A DNA stretch of 64,000 bases from an uncultured bacterium (GCA_900551245.1 URVC01000013.1:16494-80493); one strand, 5' to 3'; positions 42,150 through 51,354 are shown, counted from the first letter of the stretch. Translations and numbers: made by a program. The notes: generated by a model not told the origin, from the sequence alone.

Positions 42150-43232
42150 TCAATGACCGGAAGGAATGCAGAACAACAGATCTGCGGCACGAGCGGTCGG
42201 ATAATCCGCAAAAACGTCATAGCGCTCTTCAAAATCGTTTACCATGGAACAGAGCTGAATGAATTCAACCTCGTCCCAGGCCGCGATTTGTCGGAATGGC
42301 CATTTCTCCGGCCGGCAAAGGTACGGCGCAAGATAGTGAAACGCTCGATTGATCCCCTCGTCCCACAGATGAAATCCCCATTGTCTGGCATAGACGTTGA
42401 TCCGCATCAGCGCAAGCAGGTTGAAGCAACTGTAACTCAGTGAAAGAGTCCTGACAAACTCGAACGGTTGTTCTCCCTGAAACGTAATTTGATTCTTCAT
42501 CCGGGGCAGTGTTTTTTCTTGAATCAGTTTCTGGGCAAGTCCTTCGAGATCAAGGAATGCGCACAGGACGGTGATTTGCGCATCGTGCCAGCTGCCGTGG
42601 TTGTTGGGGGAATTGACTTCCTGCCGGATGAGCGGGCTGCTCAGAATCCAGAGCAGATAGTCTTTGAGCCAGGAACGGAATTCCGTGAGATCTGCCGCGG
42701 TCCACTCCTTGTTTTCCGGAAGAGACGCGACCGCCTCGATCAGCTGGCAGAGCGGATGGAAATCGATGATTCCGCCACCGTTTTTCCCTTCTCCTCCCGG
42801 TGCAACCTGTGCGTATTTCAGATGCGGTCGCATACAGGTTGCCGGCTCGATAAACCAGGTTTTCAACAATCTTCCCGCCTGTTCGAAAAAACGGATGTCG
42901 CCGGAAAGATTTCCCGCCGCGACCATAATGGTTGTTCTGCGGCAGAATGCCATCCAGCGGACGATGTCGCATACTTCGAAATCGGGGTTGATGCATCCGT
43001 CGCGATAGATCCACGGACCATCGGGATTGTCGGGGTCAGGAAAGGAATATTTGGGGATGCTTGAGTAGTCGTGTGCATCGCCGAAGGGAGTTTTCTTCAC
43101 CTTCTGGGTAACGGATAACGGCTTGAGCGACAGGAAGGATTCCGCTTCCTGAACTAACTCCCGGATCAGTGGGGCGGGGAGGGTTTTCTTCTTTTTGTTC
43201 CAATACTCCGGCGTGCAGACTGGACCGCTCAT
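42150..43232 (-). CDS. Alginate-lyase-family protein without signal peptide
   Basis: 360 aa, all-alpha toroid pattern. The key block NSPNNHGSWHDAQITVLCAF matches the Asn-His motif of the alginate lyase family (PF05426; PL5/PL38-like), with WIYRDGCINPDFEVCDIVRW earlier and WPFRQIAAWDEVEFIQLC late. Family members cleave uronic-acid glycans by beta-elimination. No signal peptide is present (MSGPVCTPEYWNKKKK), so it should act on imported fragments. The start at 43232 overlaps the regulator's stop by 4 nt, and AAGGAGG lies 11 nt before it. True alginate specificity cannot be judged. Confidence 0.8.
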   Translation of the reverse strand: MSGPVCTPEYWNKKKKTLPAPLIRELVQEAESFLSLKPLSVTQKVKKTPFGDAHDYSSIPKYSFPDPDNPDGPWIYRDGCINPDFEVCDIVRWMAFCRRTTIMVAAGNLSGDIRFFEQAGRLLKTWFIEPATCMRPHLKYAQVAPGGEGKNGGGIIDFHPLCQLIEAVASLPENKEWTAADLTEFRSWLKDYLLWILSSPLIRQEVNSPNNHGSWHDAQITVLCAFLDLEGLAQKLIQEKTLPRMKNQITFQGEQPFEFVRTLSLSYSCFNLLALMRINVYARQWGFHLWDEGINRAFHYLAPYLCRPEKWPFRQIAAWDEVEFIQLCSMVNDFEERYDVFADYPTARAADLLFCIPSGH

Positions 43233-44317
43233 TTGCCCTGACCCTCCTTGTGGTGGCATATCTGATTGTGATGTGTGGATTCTTTCATGGCAGGACGGGT
43301 GGATTGCCGTTCGACGAGTGTCATGGGAACTGTGATGGAGGAGAATTTTTGCGATGGGTGATGGATCATGCGCAGCAGAAGTGCGCAGGCTTCTCGAACC
43401 AGGGCCCGGTTGTCGAAGGAGGCCGTGGTCAGCGGAACCGTGGAACCGTAGAAGAACTCCTGATTTTCCAGTCCGGCCACGCCGATGTCAGCCGGAACTT
43501 CAACACCTTTTTTCGACAGTTCCCGAATCACCTCTACCGCCAGAAGATCGTTGGGAATGAACAACGCATCCGGACGCTGTGCCGACGACATCAGCTCCCA
43601 GAGATGGTTTTTCGTTTGCGGATTTTTGATATTCCATAACAAAGGAGGAAGCGTCGGCAGCCCGGCGGCTTTCATCGTGTCATAATAGGCCTGGAGTCGA
43701 GGCGCGAAGCTCGCCTGGTTGAATTCATTGACGTCGATTGTCACAGCGCCGATGCGGCGATAGTCGCAACGGAGCAGATGGCGCATCACATCGCAGCTGC
43801 CCTGATAAAAATCCGGAATTACGCTCGGCATTCCTTTGTGATCGCCGAGACTGGAGATGAAGACGCAGGGAATTTTTCTGGCGATCAGCTCGTTTTGCAT
43901 CGGCGTGCGCAATGTGATCAGCGCCCCGGCAAGCTGGTTCATCTGGTCGGTGGAAAGAGATTCCTCTTCATTCAAGGCGAGGTCCACGAAGCCGGCTTCC
44001 CGGACGATGCGCTGAAAACAACTGTAGCGGAGAAGATCTTGCGGGGTGAGCTGCGAACTCTCCTGACAGTCCGAGATGTAGACGATCAGTTTTTTCTCCA
44101 TTTTGCTTCTGGCGTCGCCGGTCACGAAGATGCCGTTCCCCTTGGCGGTTTCCAGATAACCGGAATTCTTCAACGACTGCACGGCCCGGAAGGCGATCAC
44201 GTAGCTGCAACCGAACTCGCGGCTCAGCTCCCGGAGCGACGGAAGTTTTTCGCCCGGAGCGTATTGCCCGCTTTTCAACTGTTGGAGAATCCCTTCTTCC
44301 ACCTGTCGGACCAGCAT
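43229..44317 (-). CDS. GntR-LacI hybrid regulator of the uronate-glycan operon
   Basis: 362 aa. GntR winged helix (VEEGILQQLKSGQYAPGEKL, REFGCSYVIAFRAVQSLK, GNGIFVTG) plus a LacI-type sensor (RCDYRRIGAVTIDVNEF; PADIGVAGLENQEFFYGS). The C-terminal tail is His-rich (THHNQICHHKEGQGK). The ATG at 44317 has GAGG 6 nt upstream and is preferred over a TTG further up. Its stop overlaps the alginate-lyase-like gene, so it heads that operon. Three GTATAT-type half sites in its promoter are candidate operators. Confidence 0.88.
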   Translation of the reverse strand: MLVRQVEEGILQQLKSGQYAPGEKLPSLRELSREFGCSYVIAFRAVQSLKNSGYLETAKGNGIFVTGDARSKMEKKLIVYISDCQESSQLTPQDLLRYSCFQRIVREAGFVDLALNEEESLSTDQMNQLAGALITLRTPMQNELIARKIPCVFISSLGDHKGMPSVIPDFYQGSCDVMRHLLRCDYRRIGAVTIDVNEFNQASFAPRLQAYYDTMKAAGLPTLPPLLWNIKNPQTKNHLWELMSSAQRPDALFIPNDLLAVEVIRELSKKGVEVPADIGVAGLENQEFFYGSTVPLTTASFDNRALVREACALLLRMIHHPSQKFSSITVPMTLVERQSTRPAMKESTHHNQICHHKEGQGK

Positions 44318-44337
44318 GAAAACCTCACTATGCAAGG

Positions 44338-44372
44338 AGTATATTTGCGTATATCACTTGATGGCAATATAC
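44338..44372 (-). promoter_or_regulatory. Promoter and candidate operator of the GntR-LacI/alginate-lyase operon
   Basis: Minus strand TTGCCA (44362-44367) and TATACT (44338-44343), 18-bp spacer. GTATAT (44349-44354) and ATATAC (44367-44372) form an inverted repeat with a 12-bp gap across the promoter, and a third GTATAT is at 44339-44344. Confidence 0.5.
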
Positions 44373-44553
44373 AGTTGTTTTTCAGGAAATCAATCCTGCA
44401 GTTGAAAAAAAGAAAGATTTTTTCTCTGTCGAAAAGGAGGTGACACAAAGAAACGTCGACAAGAAGAGAGTAGGAATACCAAGATGACAGGCGGCCGGAA
44501 GGAGTTTGCGATTGTACACTCTCGCGATGTTGTGGAAAATCCTGTCCGGAAAA

Positions 44554-44581
44554 TTGTTTTTTCGAAGAGCGGCAGTATATT
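44554..44581 (+). promoter_or_regulatory. sigma70-type promoter of the purine permease
   Basis: TTGTTT (44554-44559), 16-bp spacer, TATATT (44576-44581). Transcription should begin at about 44588, exactly at the 5' arm of the large leader stem. Confidence 0.5.
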
Positions 44582-44587
44582 ACAGAA

Positions 44588-44713
44588 ATGTCCGGAATCA
44601 GCAGGCAGGAAAGATGGGGAGCAGGAGCGCCTCCGGTTGCGGGTATCGAAAATTCCGGACATCCCGCAGGCCGCCTGACTCGCCGCTGACACACAACATT
44701 CATCATACAGACT
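44588..44713 (+). ncRNA. Structured 5' leader of the purine permease, candidate riboswitch
   Basis: The leader of about 125 nt has a perfect 11-bp stem (ATGTCCGGAAT 44588-44598 with ATTCCGGACAT 44652-44662). Inside it is a GGAG-CGC-CTCC hairpin (44624-44634). TGCGGG (44638-44643, inside the loop) can pair with CCCGCA (44663-44668, just after the stem), giving a pseudoknot or an alternative fold. No ribosome site is visible before the ATG at 44714. It does not look like the classical purine riboswitch. A ligand-sensing or protein-binding leader is inferred. Confidence 0.4.
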
Positions 44714-46081
44714 ATGAACTCCATCCTTGACCGTTTTTTTCACTACTCCTCCATGGGCAGTTCCCTCAGAACGGAAACCATCGCCGGACTCTCCACATTT
44801 GCAGCGATGGCATACATCATCTGCATTCAGCCGGCGCTCTTTTCCGGACAGATGACGGGTACCGCGACCGGAATGCCGTTCGGTGCACTGGTCACGACGA
44901 CCTGCATCGCCTCCGCCTTCGGGTCGATCCTGATGGGCCTGCTCTCGAACTATCCGATCGGACTTGCACCGGGGATGGGGACGAATTTCTTTGTCATGTT
45001 CAGCGTCATGGCCGCCTGTGCCGCTGTCACCGGCGGAAAACTCGGAGATCCGGTTGTCTGGCAGACCACGATGGGGGTTGTGCTGATTTCCGGCATTCTC
45101 TTTCTGATTATCTCGTTCACGAAACTGCGGCAGATGATGCTCCGTTCGCTGAGTCCTTCGCTGAGAATCGCCATCGTGGGGGGAATCGGTCTCTTCATCG
45201 CGCTGGTCGGTCTGAAAAACGGCGGCATCATCGCCGTGGAAAACAATCTGATGACGCTGAAGACCTCCATCGCGGACCCGCCATCGCTGATCTTCTTTGC
45301 CGGCGTGCTCACGATCACGGCCCTGCAACATTTCAAAGTGCGCGGCAGCATCCTGATCGGCATCCTTGTCTCGGCTCTGGTGGCGTTTCTGTGCGGAAAG
45401 ATCTCGTTTCACGGCATCGTCGGGCTTCCGGCTGATCCGATGCCTCTGGTATTCAAGGCGGATGTCGCCACGGTCTTCCGCCACCTGCTCGAATTGCTGC
45501 CCTTGATTTTTCTCTGCTTCTTTATGGATATGTTCGATACGATGGGGACGGTTCTCGGTGTTGCGACGAGCGCAAAGTTGCTGAATAAAAACAACGAAAT
45601 CGACCGGATTGAGCGGATTTTCGCCGCCGACGCGACTGCGACCGTCGCGGGGGCTCTCTGTGGACAGAGCACCGTCACCTCCTATCTGGAGAGCGCCGCG
45701 GGTGCGGAGGCCGGCGGAAAGACCGGTCTCACGGCCATCGTGATCGGCATCTGCTTTCTGCTGGCGATGTTTTTCAGCCCGGTCATCACGGCGGTTGCGG
45801 GATATCCTCCGGTCACCTCCGGCGCTCTGGTCGTCGTGGGGGCGATGATGATGCGTTCCGTCTCGGAGATCCAGTGGGACGACTGCACCGAAGGAATTCC
45901 AGCCTTTCTTATTTTCGCCGGCATTCCCTTCAGTAACAGCATCATCGGCGGGGTTTCCGTCGGGATCATCCTTTACCCGTTCCTGAAAACATGCTGCGGA
46001 AAAATCCGTGAACTTAACTGGTTCATCTGGCTTGCCGCCGCCTTTCTGATTTTGTATCTCATCCTGCTCAACGGCAAATAA
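44714..46081 (+). CDS. NCS2/AzgA-type purine permease
   Basis: 455 aa, 12-14 membrane segments. RTETIAGLSTFAAMAYIICI at the start, SNYPIGLAPGMGTNFFV, PSLRIAIVGGIGLFIALVGL, CFFMDMFDTMGTVLGVAT and CGQSTVTSYLESAAGAEAGG are typical of AzgA-like adenine/guanine/hypoxanthine permeases. It would import purine bases by proton symport. There is no Shine-Dalgarno sequence at the ATG, so translation may depend on the structured leader. After the stop a GC-rich imperfect hairpin (about 46085-46128) may end transcription. Confidence 0.92.
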   Translation: MNSILDRFFHYSSMGSSLRTETIAGLSTFAAMAYIICIQPALFSGQMTGTATGMPFGALVTTTCIASAFGSILMGLLSNYPIGLAPGMGTNFFVMFSVMAACAAVTGGKLGDPVVWQTTMGVVLISGILFLIISFTKLRQMMLRSLSPSLRIAIVGGIGLFIALVGLKNGGIIAVENNLMTLKTSIADPPSLIFFAGVLTITALQHFKVRGSILIGILVSALVAFLCGKISFHGIVGLPADPMPLVFKADVATVFRHLLELLPLIFLCFFMDMFDTMGTVLGVATSAKLLNKNNEIDRIERIFAADATATVAGALCGQSTVTSYLESAAGAEAGGKTGLTAIVIGICFLLAMFFSPVITAVAGYPPVTSGALVVVGAMMMRSVSEIQWDDCTEGIPAFLIFAGIPFSNSIIGGVSVGIILYPFLKTCCGKIRELNWFIWLAAAFLILYLILLNGK

Positions 46082-46219
46082 TCGCGCCCGGGGGAGGGGG
46101 ACGTTTTTCTCCGCTTCTCCCCGGCGTGGGAACCAAAATTTTTCGACCTCCTGCCGTTTGCATTTCGTTTGTGCATTGATTTTCAGGCACTTTGACGGAA
46201 AAAATCTTCGGGCGCACTG

Positions 46220-47005
46220 TCAGATCTGCCAGAATTCCTGGCGATATATGCGCGGGGATACGCCGTAGTATTTCTTGAAGAGATGAGAGAAGTGATACAT
46301 ATCCTCAAATCCAATTTCCGCGGCAATTTCCCGTACCTGTTTTTCCGTCATGCGCAGATCCATGGCCGCCTTCTCCAGTTTCTGCTGAAGGATGAAGTGC
46401 TGGGGAGAGCTGCCGGTGAATTTCCGGAATATCCGCCGAAAATGCGACAGTGAGATATTCATTTTCGCCGCTTCCCGTTCGAAATTCCACTCTTTCTGTA
46501 AATCGAGGTTCATTCTTTTTACAAGTTCCTCCAGCTGACGGCTCTGGTGGATGAAGGGAAGTTGATGACGCTGCAACTGAAGTTGCAGGTCCAGCAGAAT
46601 GTTCTCCAGAAGATTTACTGTTTCCGGGTAACGGTTTTCCTCGCGCAGCCGAATTAAGGTTAACAGATTTTCCCGGAATGCGTGCACATGCTCCGGTATG
46701 ACCGGCGGCATCTCCACATCGATCAAGCCGTGACGGCAATACTCTTTCGCCCGGACTCCGGTGAAACAGAAATAGAGAAAGTCATGGCGCTCCCGATCGA
46801 TAAGATCATATTCAAAAAACGCTCCGGGATGTGTGAGAAAGCAGACCGGGCCGTCGAAGTTATATTCGCGCCTGTGATTGATCCGCAGATGCACTCTCCC
46901 GCAGAGATTGAACTGAAGTCCGAAATAGAGCGGCGTGTGTGCCCGGTGATGACCGTAGGGAACTTCCCCTGCCGCCGGGAATGTCAATCCGTCGAAGAAA
47001 TCCAT
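46220..47005 (-). CDS. AraC-family transcriptional regulator
   Basis: 261 aa. N-terminal sensing domain (YFGLQFNLCGRVHLRINHRR; CFLTHPGAFFEYDLID) and C-terminal double HTH (AAKMNISLSHFRRIFRKFTG; VREIAAEIGFEDMYHFSHLF, then YGVSPRIYRQEF). AGGGAG lies about 7 nt before the ATG. It is divergent from the giant GH at 47209 across a very AT-rich 203-bp region in which the two promoters overlap. It is the likely activator of the GH-pseudopilin pair. Confidence 0.9.
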   Translation of the reverse strand: MDFFDGLTFPAAGEVPYGHHRAHTPLYFGLQFNLCGRVHLRINHRREYNFDGPVCFLTHPGAFFEYDLIDRERHDFLYFCFTGVRAKEYCRHGLIDVEMPPVIPEHVHAFRENLLTLIRLREENRYPETVNLLENILLDLQLQLQRHQLPFIHQSRQLEELVKRMNLDLQKEWNFEREAAKMNISLSHFRRIFRKFTGSSPQHFILQQKLEKAAMDLRMTEKQVREIAAEIGFEDMYHFSHLFKKYYGVSPRIYRQEFWQI

Positions 47006-47081
47006 TTCTTTCTCCCTGTTTGATGCGCGTAAAATACAAATTATTGCTCAAATAGCATATTTTATATTCTTTTTTTCTAGA

Positions 47082-47113
47082 TATAATATATGATGAACGA
47101 TATTGTTGTACAA
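47082..47113. promoter_or_regulatory. Overlapping divergent promoters of AraC and the giant GH
   Basis: Minus strand TTGTAC (47108-47113), 17-bp spacer, TATATT (47085-47090) for the araC-type gene. Plus strand TATAAT (47082-47087) with a poor -35 (ATTTTA, 47059-47064) for the GH. The -10 boxes overlap, so the promoters compete; the GH promoter looks activator-dependent. Confidence 0.5.
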
Positions 47114-47208
47114 ATTTTTTTTTACAGAAAAATTGCGTTGCAATAAAAGATAAAAAACACATCAAAGAGGAATTTCTGGATGTTACCAGAAGAGAAACTG
47201 GAGGTTGT

Positions 47209-50200
47209 ATGAAGTTCTTTGGAGCAGTATTGACATTCGCAGTTATCATAACGGTGACTGCGGTGGAGTTTCCCGCGGGAATCCATGTCAGTAACTTCGG
47301 CGAAATGAGACAGGGGGAGTGCGAATTCCAATTCAAGTTTGCGGAGGAATCCTGGCGCAGCTGGAAACTGAACGCACACTGGCAATCCATGAAACGCGAA
47401 AAATCGGCCGGAAAACTGGTGTTTTCCGGTAGCCTGGCCGGCGGAACTGTCAGCGAAACCATTCTTCAGACAGGGAAAAATCGCTATGAGATTCTCGGGC
47501 AGGCTGCCTTTCCCACCCCGGTGCGCTGGGAACTGCTTGCGGCCATTCTCACACTTCCGCCTGAACAGATTGCGATCACGGTCGACAAAAAAACGGTTGC
47601 GATCCCTTCGCTTCTCAAAGAGTTGTCCCTTTTCAAGGGCGTTGCGAAAGAGGTGATCGTCGATCTGCCCGGCGGAATGCGTTACCGTTTCCACGGCAAT
47701 ATGAGACTGGAAATTCAGGATAACCGCAAGTGGCAGAATACGATCGGAATCCGCTTCTTCTTTTCGCCGTACCGTGGGAACATCTCTTCGGCGAGCCTGA
47801 AATTGAACCTGGAAATCCAGCCTCCGGAATTCTGTAAAGTGGAGCTTGACAAGGCGGCAAACCGCACCTTCGAGGACAGGGACGGTTCCGGCTGGACCGG
47901 ACAGGGCGCGGCCAACGATTTGAGCATGATCAAGAGCGGATTGCTTGAATATGCCCGTGTTCCCTTCTGCATCGGCGCTGACCGTAAGGCGATCGTTGCC
48001 GGCCGCGTCGCACCGAAGACGGTTCGACTCGAACTGCCACCCCACTCCCGGGGAAGTTTTCAGGCGATTAATTTGCTTCATGCCAGTGCGTGGTCTCCCG
48101 TATCCGGGAAAACACTTGGATTCCTCGATGTCGAATACTCTGACGGCACGCAGCAGTCGATCCCGGTACGCTCCCGCTTCGATTGCGGCAACTGGTGGAT
48201 CAGCAATTCACTGCCGAATGCTGCAATCGCCTGTCGTTTCGACAACAATGCCGCGACGGTCGGACTTTACGCATCGAGTTTTTCGCTGGACCGGAACGAT
48301 CCGACCGCGATCACGTTCCGCATCAATGAACCGACCGCATGCTGGATGGTCGCGGCAGTTACACTCAGCAACCGCCGGATTCAATTCCCCGGCAATTCCG
48401 ATCAACCGCTTACGATGAAAGCGGATTCGACCTGGAGACGGATTCCGTATCGCAGCCGCATTCTCGCCGGTTCGCCGCTGGATTTTTCCCATACCGGTGT
48501 GCTCGATGCTCCAGCCGGAAAGTACGGGCGGGTCATTGCGGCACCGGATGGCACGCTCACGTTTGAACATGCGCCGCAAGAGCGTCTGCGGCTTCTCGGG
48601 GTCAATCTCTGCATGATGGCGTCTTTCCCCGATCACAAGGCGGCCGATGAACTGGTTGAGGAGTTGGCAAAGCGTGGCTACAACAGCGTGCGTATCCATC
48701 ATCACGACAATTTCATGGTTGCGAAAGACTCTGAAAACTCCTGGACGCTGGATCCGGAGATGCTGGATCGTCTGGATTACCTCTTCGCCAGCTTGAAAAA
48801 ACGTGGATTTTACGTCACGACGGATCTTTTTACCAGCCGTAGACCTCGGGCGGGGGACGGGTTTCCGCTGGAAAAAGGAACGCCGGATAGTGCTTTCTTC
48901 AAAGCGACGCTTCCGATAAACCGCAACGCGATGGAGAGTTGGAAAAAATTCGCCCGCAATTGGATGCAACATAAAAATCCCTACACTGGCATGCGTTGGG
49001 CAGACGATCCTGCGCTCTTTTGTCTCAACCTGGTCAACGAGGATACACTTTCCCAGCATTGGCACCGCTATGCCGGACTGCGGGAGCGTTATCATAAGCT
49101 CTTTCAGGAATGGCGAAAAGGACGTCCGGCCGCCGAGCAGAATATGCTCTGTTTTCTTGAAAAATTGCAGGAAAAAGTTCTGGATGAACAACTTGATTTT
49201 GTTCGTAATGAATTGAAAGTCAAGGCGATGCTGACGAGCTTAAACTTCGTTAATTCGAGTGCATTGACCCGATTGCGCAGTAAATTCGATCTGGTGGACA
49301 ATCATCAGTATTTTGCCCATCCGCGTTTCTCCCAAAACGCCTGGCGTTTGCCGGCTGACTACGATCAGGGATCGGCAATTCGCCGTCTGGCGCAGAATCC
49401 GCGGTTGATGATGCCGACCCGCATCTTCGGCAAACCCTTTCTGGTTACGGAATACACCTTCTGCCATCCCAACATTCACGTCGCCGAAAACGGTCCTCTG
49501 ATCGGCGCGTACAGTGCACTCCAGAACTGGGATGGTCTCTGGCGGTTCAGCTGGGGGCATTCTCTCGACACTCTGAACGAGAAGCCCATGATCGGCAACT
49601 TCAACATCAGCAGTGATCCTCTGATGCAGCTCAGCGACCGGATCATCTGGGCGCTTTTTCTGCGTGGCGATTTCGCTCCGGCAAAAGAGAAGATTTCCTT
49701 CTGCGTACCAGACAATCCTTATGGTAACAGCACAATGATGCCTTCCTACCCGCCGGAATTCGAGCAGCTTGGACTCCAGGCACAGATCGGATCACATCCG
49801 GAGGGGAGGGCGCTTCCGCGTGGCGTACGGCGCTATCGGCAGGGAGAAAAGGTCGCCGGAGAGCCGCGTCTTCGCCTCGATCGTGAAGCGGGGACTTTCG
49901 CTGTCATCACGCCGCTCAGCGAGAGCATTACTTTGCCGCAAGGTTCTCTGGCGGCCGGTCTGCTGCGTGTCAGCGGCGTGGATACCTTTTCAACCATTGC
50001 GTTGATCTCGCTCGACGGCAACAAGCTGGCCGAGAGTGGAAAAGTGCTGCTGATTCATCTTACCGATCTTACCAATGAGGGAATGCGGTTTGCCAGCGGC
50101 TCCAAAACGCGCCTGGTCAACAGTGGCAGGTCGCGGTTGCTGTTGCGTCGCGGTCGCGCGCGGATTGAGTTCAGAAGTGCTGCCGGATGGCGTGTTGCTG

Positions 50201-50328
50201 CACTTCGTAGTGACGGAAAAGAGCAGGGGGTGGTTTCAGGAAAATCCGTCGATGGAGTTTTCTCTTTTTCCATCGACAATACCCGCTTCCCGGAAGGGGT
50301 GATGGCGTACTGCTTGACCAGGGAATGA
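47209..50328 (+). CDS. Giant secreted clan GH-A glycoside hydrolase (copy 2 of 2)
   Basis: 1039 aa with a signal peptide (MKFFGAVLTFAVIITVTAVE). It follows the protein at 29550-32789 domain by domain: DNRKWQNTIGIRFFFSPYRG in the first beta region, VLDAPAGKYGRVIAAPDGTL before the barrel, LLGVNLCMMASFPDHKAADE and RGYNSVRIHHHDNFMV in the barrel, likely acid/base in NLVNEDTLSQ and nucleophile in FLVTEYTFCHPN, and FPEGVMAYCLTRE at the end (FPGGVMVYWITRG in copy 1). The acid/base loop reads NED where copy 1 has NEN. GGAGG is 6 nt before the ATG. A pseudopilin gene follows 130 nt downstream. Confidence 0.8.
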   Translation: MKFFGAVLTFAVIITVTAVEFPAGIHVSNFGEMRQGECEFQFKFAEESWRSWKLNAHWQSMKREKSAGKLVFSGSLAGGTVSETILQTGKNRYEILGQAAFPTPVRWELLAAILTLPPEQIAITVDKKTVAIPSLLKELSLFKGVAKEVIVDLPGGMRYRFHGNMRLEIQDNRKWQNTIGIRFFFSPYRGNISSASLKLNLEIQPPEFCKVELDKAANRTFEDRDGSGWTGQGAANDLSMIKSGLLEYARVPFCIGADRKAIVAGRVAPKTVRLELPPHSRGSFQAINLLHASAWSPVSGKTLGFLDVEYSDGTQQSIPVRSRFDCGNWWISNSLPNAAIACRFDNNAATVGLYASSFSLDRNDPTAITFRINEPTACWMVAAVTLSNRRIQFPGNSDQPLTMKADSTWRRIPYRSRILAGSPLDFSHTGVLDAPAGKYGRVIAAPDGTLTFEHAPQERLRLLGVNLCMMASFPDHKAADELVEELAKRGYNSVRIHHHDNFMVAKDSENSWTLDPEMLDRLDYLFASLKKRGFYVTTDLFTSRRPRAGDGFPLEKGTPDSAFFKATLPINRNAMESWKKFARNWMQHKNPYTGMRWADDPALFCLNLVNEDTLSQHWHRYAGLRERYHKLFQEWRKGRPAAEQNMLCFLEKLQEKVLDEQLDFVRNELKVKAMLTSLNFVNSSALTRLRSKFDLVDNHQYFAHPRFSQNAWRLPADYDQGSAIRRLAQNPRLMMPTRIFGKPFLVTEYTFCHPNIHVAENGPLIGAYSALQNWDGLWRFSWGHSLDTLNEKPMIGNFNISSDPLMQLSDRIIWALFLRGDFAPAKEKISFCVPDNPYGNSTMMPSYPPEFEQLGLQAQIGSHPEGRALPRGVRRYRQGEKVAGEPRLRLDREAGTFAVITPLSESITLPQGSLAAGLLRVSGVDTFSTIALISLDGNKLAESGKVLLIHLTDLTNEGMRFASGSKTRLVNSGRSRLLLRRGRARIEFRSAAGWRVAALRSDGKEQGVVSGKSVDGVFSFSIDNTRFPEGVMAYCLTRE

Positions 50329-50458
50329 TTGGTGTATCAGAAAAAAGACAGGATCCAGGAAAATACGGGGAATTTTCAATGAATCGTCATTTTTTTCAGT
50401 GAAAAATGATGTTGATCAAACTATTATGAAGACCGGTAAGATGAAAGGAAAAACCGAT

Positions 50459-51265
50459 ATGAAAATCCATGCTTTCACTCTGTCCGCTGTTGGCGGAGAA
50501 GGGACAAAGGCAGATGAGGCCGCCCGTTTCCACCGAATTTTTACCCTGATCGAACTCCTCATCGTAATCGCGATCATCGCAATTCTTGCCGCCCTGCTGC
50601 TCCCGGCTCTGGGCAAGGCGCGGGGAAAAGCGCGCAGCATCACCTGTGCGAGCAACATCAAGCAGCTTGGTTTCGCCAATTTCAGTTATTCCAGTGATTT
50701 CGATGGCTTTGATGTTCGCCATAAAGGCGACCAATGGTCCCCCGGCTGGTACCAGAATGCCCAGCTCTACACCTATTATGGAATCGATAGAGCTTCCATT
50801 GAGGACCCGGCCAGACCGTTGCTGACGAAGGATGAAAAGGGGCGTGTACTGCCGCTTTCGATGATCTGTCCGGATAAGCCGATGGTTCCGCCTTCAGAAG
50901 ACGGCAAGTATCTGCTCTACGTCTACGGGAAAAACGCAGAGGGACTCTATCGTTTGAGACCGGAAGATGCTGAGAAAAAAACCGGCGGCGGTGAATGGTA
51001 TTACATTTACAATTATGGACGAATCAAAAATCCTTCGAATAAATACCACCATATCGAAAGCGTCAACAGCAACAAGAGCGGCAGCTGGAATCTCGCACGG
51101 GATACGGCCTCCTCCACTACCCGGTTTCTGACGACGGATGGCGTTCATTTCATCCACAACGGGCGGGCCAATGCGGTGATGTTTGATGGACATGTCGAGG
51201 CGCATTCACAACCGGAGATGTACAGCAAGGCCGAAAAAATGCGCTGGTATCCGCGGGCAAACTGA
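50459..51265 (+). CDS. Pseudopilin-like protein, H-X9-DG type (4 of 5)
   Basis: 268 aa. A long leader (MKIHAFTLSAVGGEGTKADE to RFHRI) precedes FTLIELLIVIAIIAILAALL; the residue before the expected cut is Ile, and Glu +5 is present. LGKARGKARSITCASNIKQL follows. The C-terminal motif is HNGRANAVMFDGHVEAHS (His, nine residues, Asp-Gly). AAAGGA lies 9 nt before the ATG at 50459; two further ATGs upstream would lengthen the leader. It is encoded after the giant GH, whereas at 12975 and 32814 the pilin gene comes first. Confidence 0.86.
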   Translation: MKIHAFTLSAVGGEGTKADEAARFHRIFTLIELLIVIAIIAILAALLLPALGKARGKARSITCASNIKQLGFANFSYSSDFDGFDVRHKGDQWSPGWYQNAQLYTYYGIDRASIEDPARPLLTKDEKGRVLPLSMICPDKPMVPPSEDGKYLLYVYGKNAEGLYRLRPEDAEKKTGGGEWYYIYNYGRIKNPSNKYHHIESVNSNKSGSWNLARDTASSTTRFLTTDGVHFIHNGRANAVMFDGHVEAHSQPEMYSKAEKMRWYPRAN

Positions 51266-51287
51266 CTTGGAAACGGTTTCGTTATAT

Positions 51288-51311
51288 GGCATCGCTGCTA
51301 TCAGCGATGCC
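51288..51311. terminator. Hairpin between convergent pseudopilin and GH39-like genes
   Basis: GGCATCGCTG (51288-51297) and CAGCGATGCC (51302-51311) form a perfect 10-bp stem with a CTAT loop. The T run after it is short (GTTTGG), so termination is likely but not certain. Confidence 0.5.
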
Positions 51312-51354
51312 GTTTGGAGCCGGGAGGCTGTCGGTGAGCGGCTCTCGAGGGGGT

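Noticed and set aside
44484..44678. Small plus-strand frame before the purine permease
   Set aside because: It spans the promoter and the leader stem and has no family likeness; the structured-leader reading explains the sequence better.
44390..45484. A 364-codon minus-strand frame over the purine permease
   Set aside because: The permease on the plus strand has strong family motifs; this frame gives a charged low-complexity protein rich in Asp, Arg, His and Gln.
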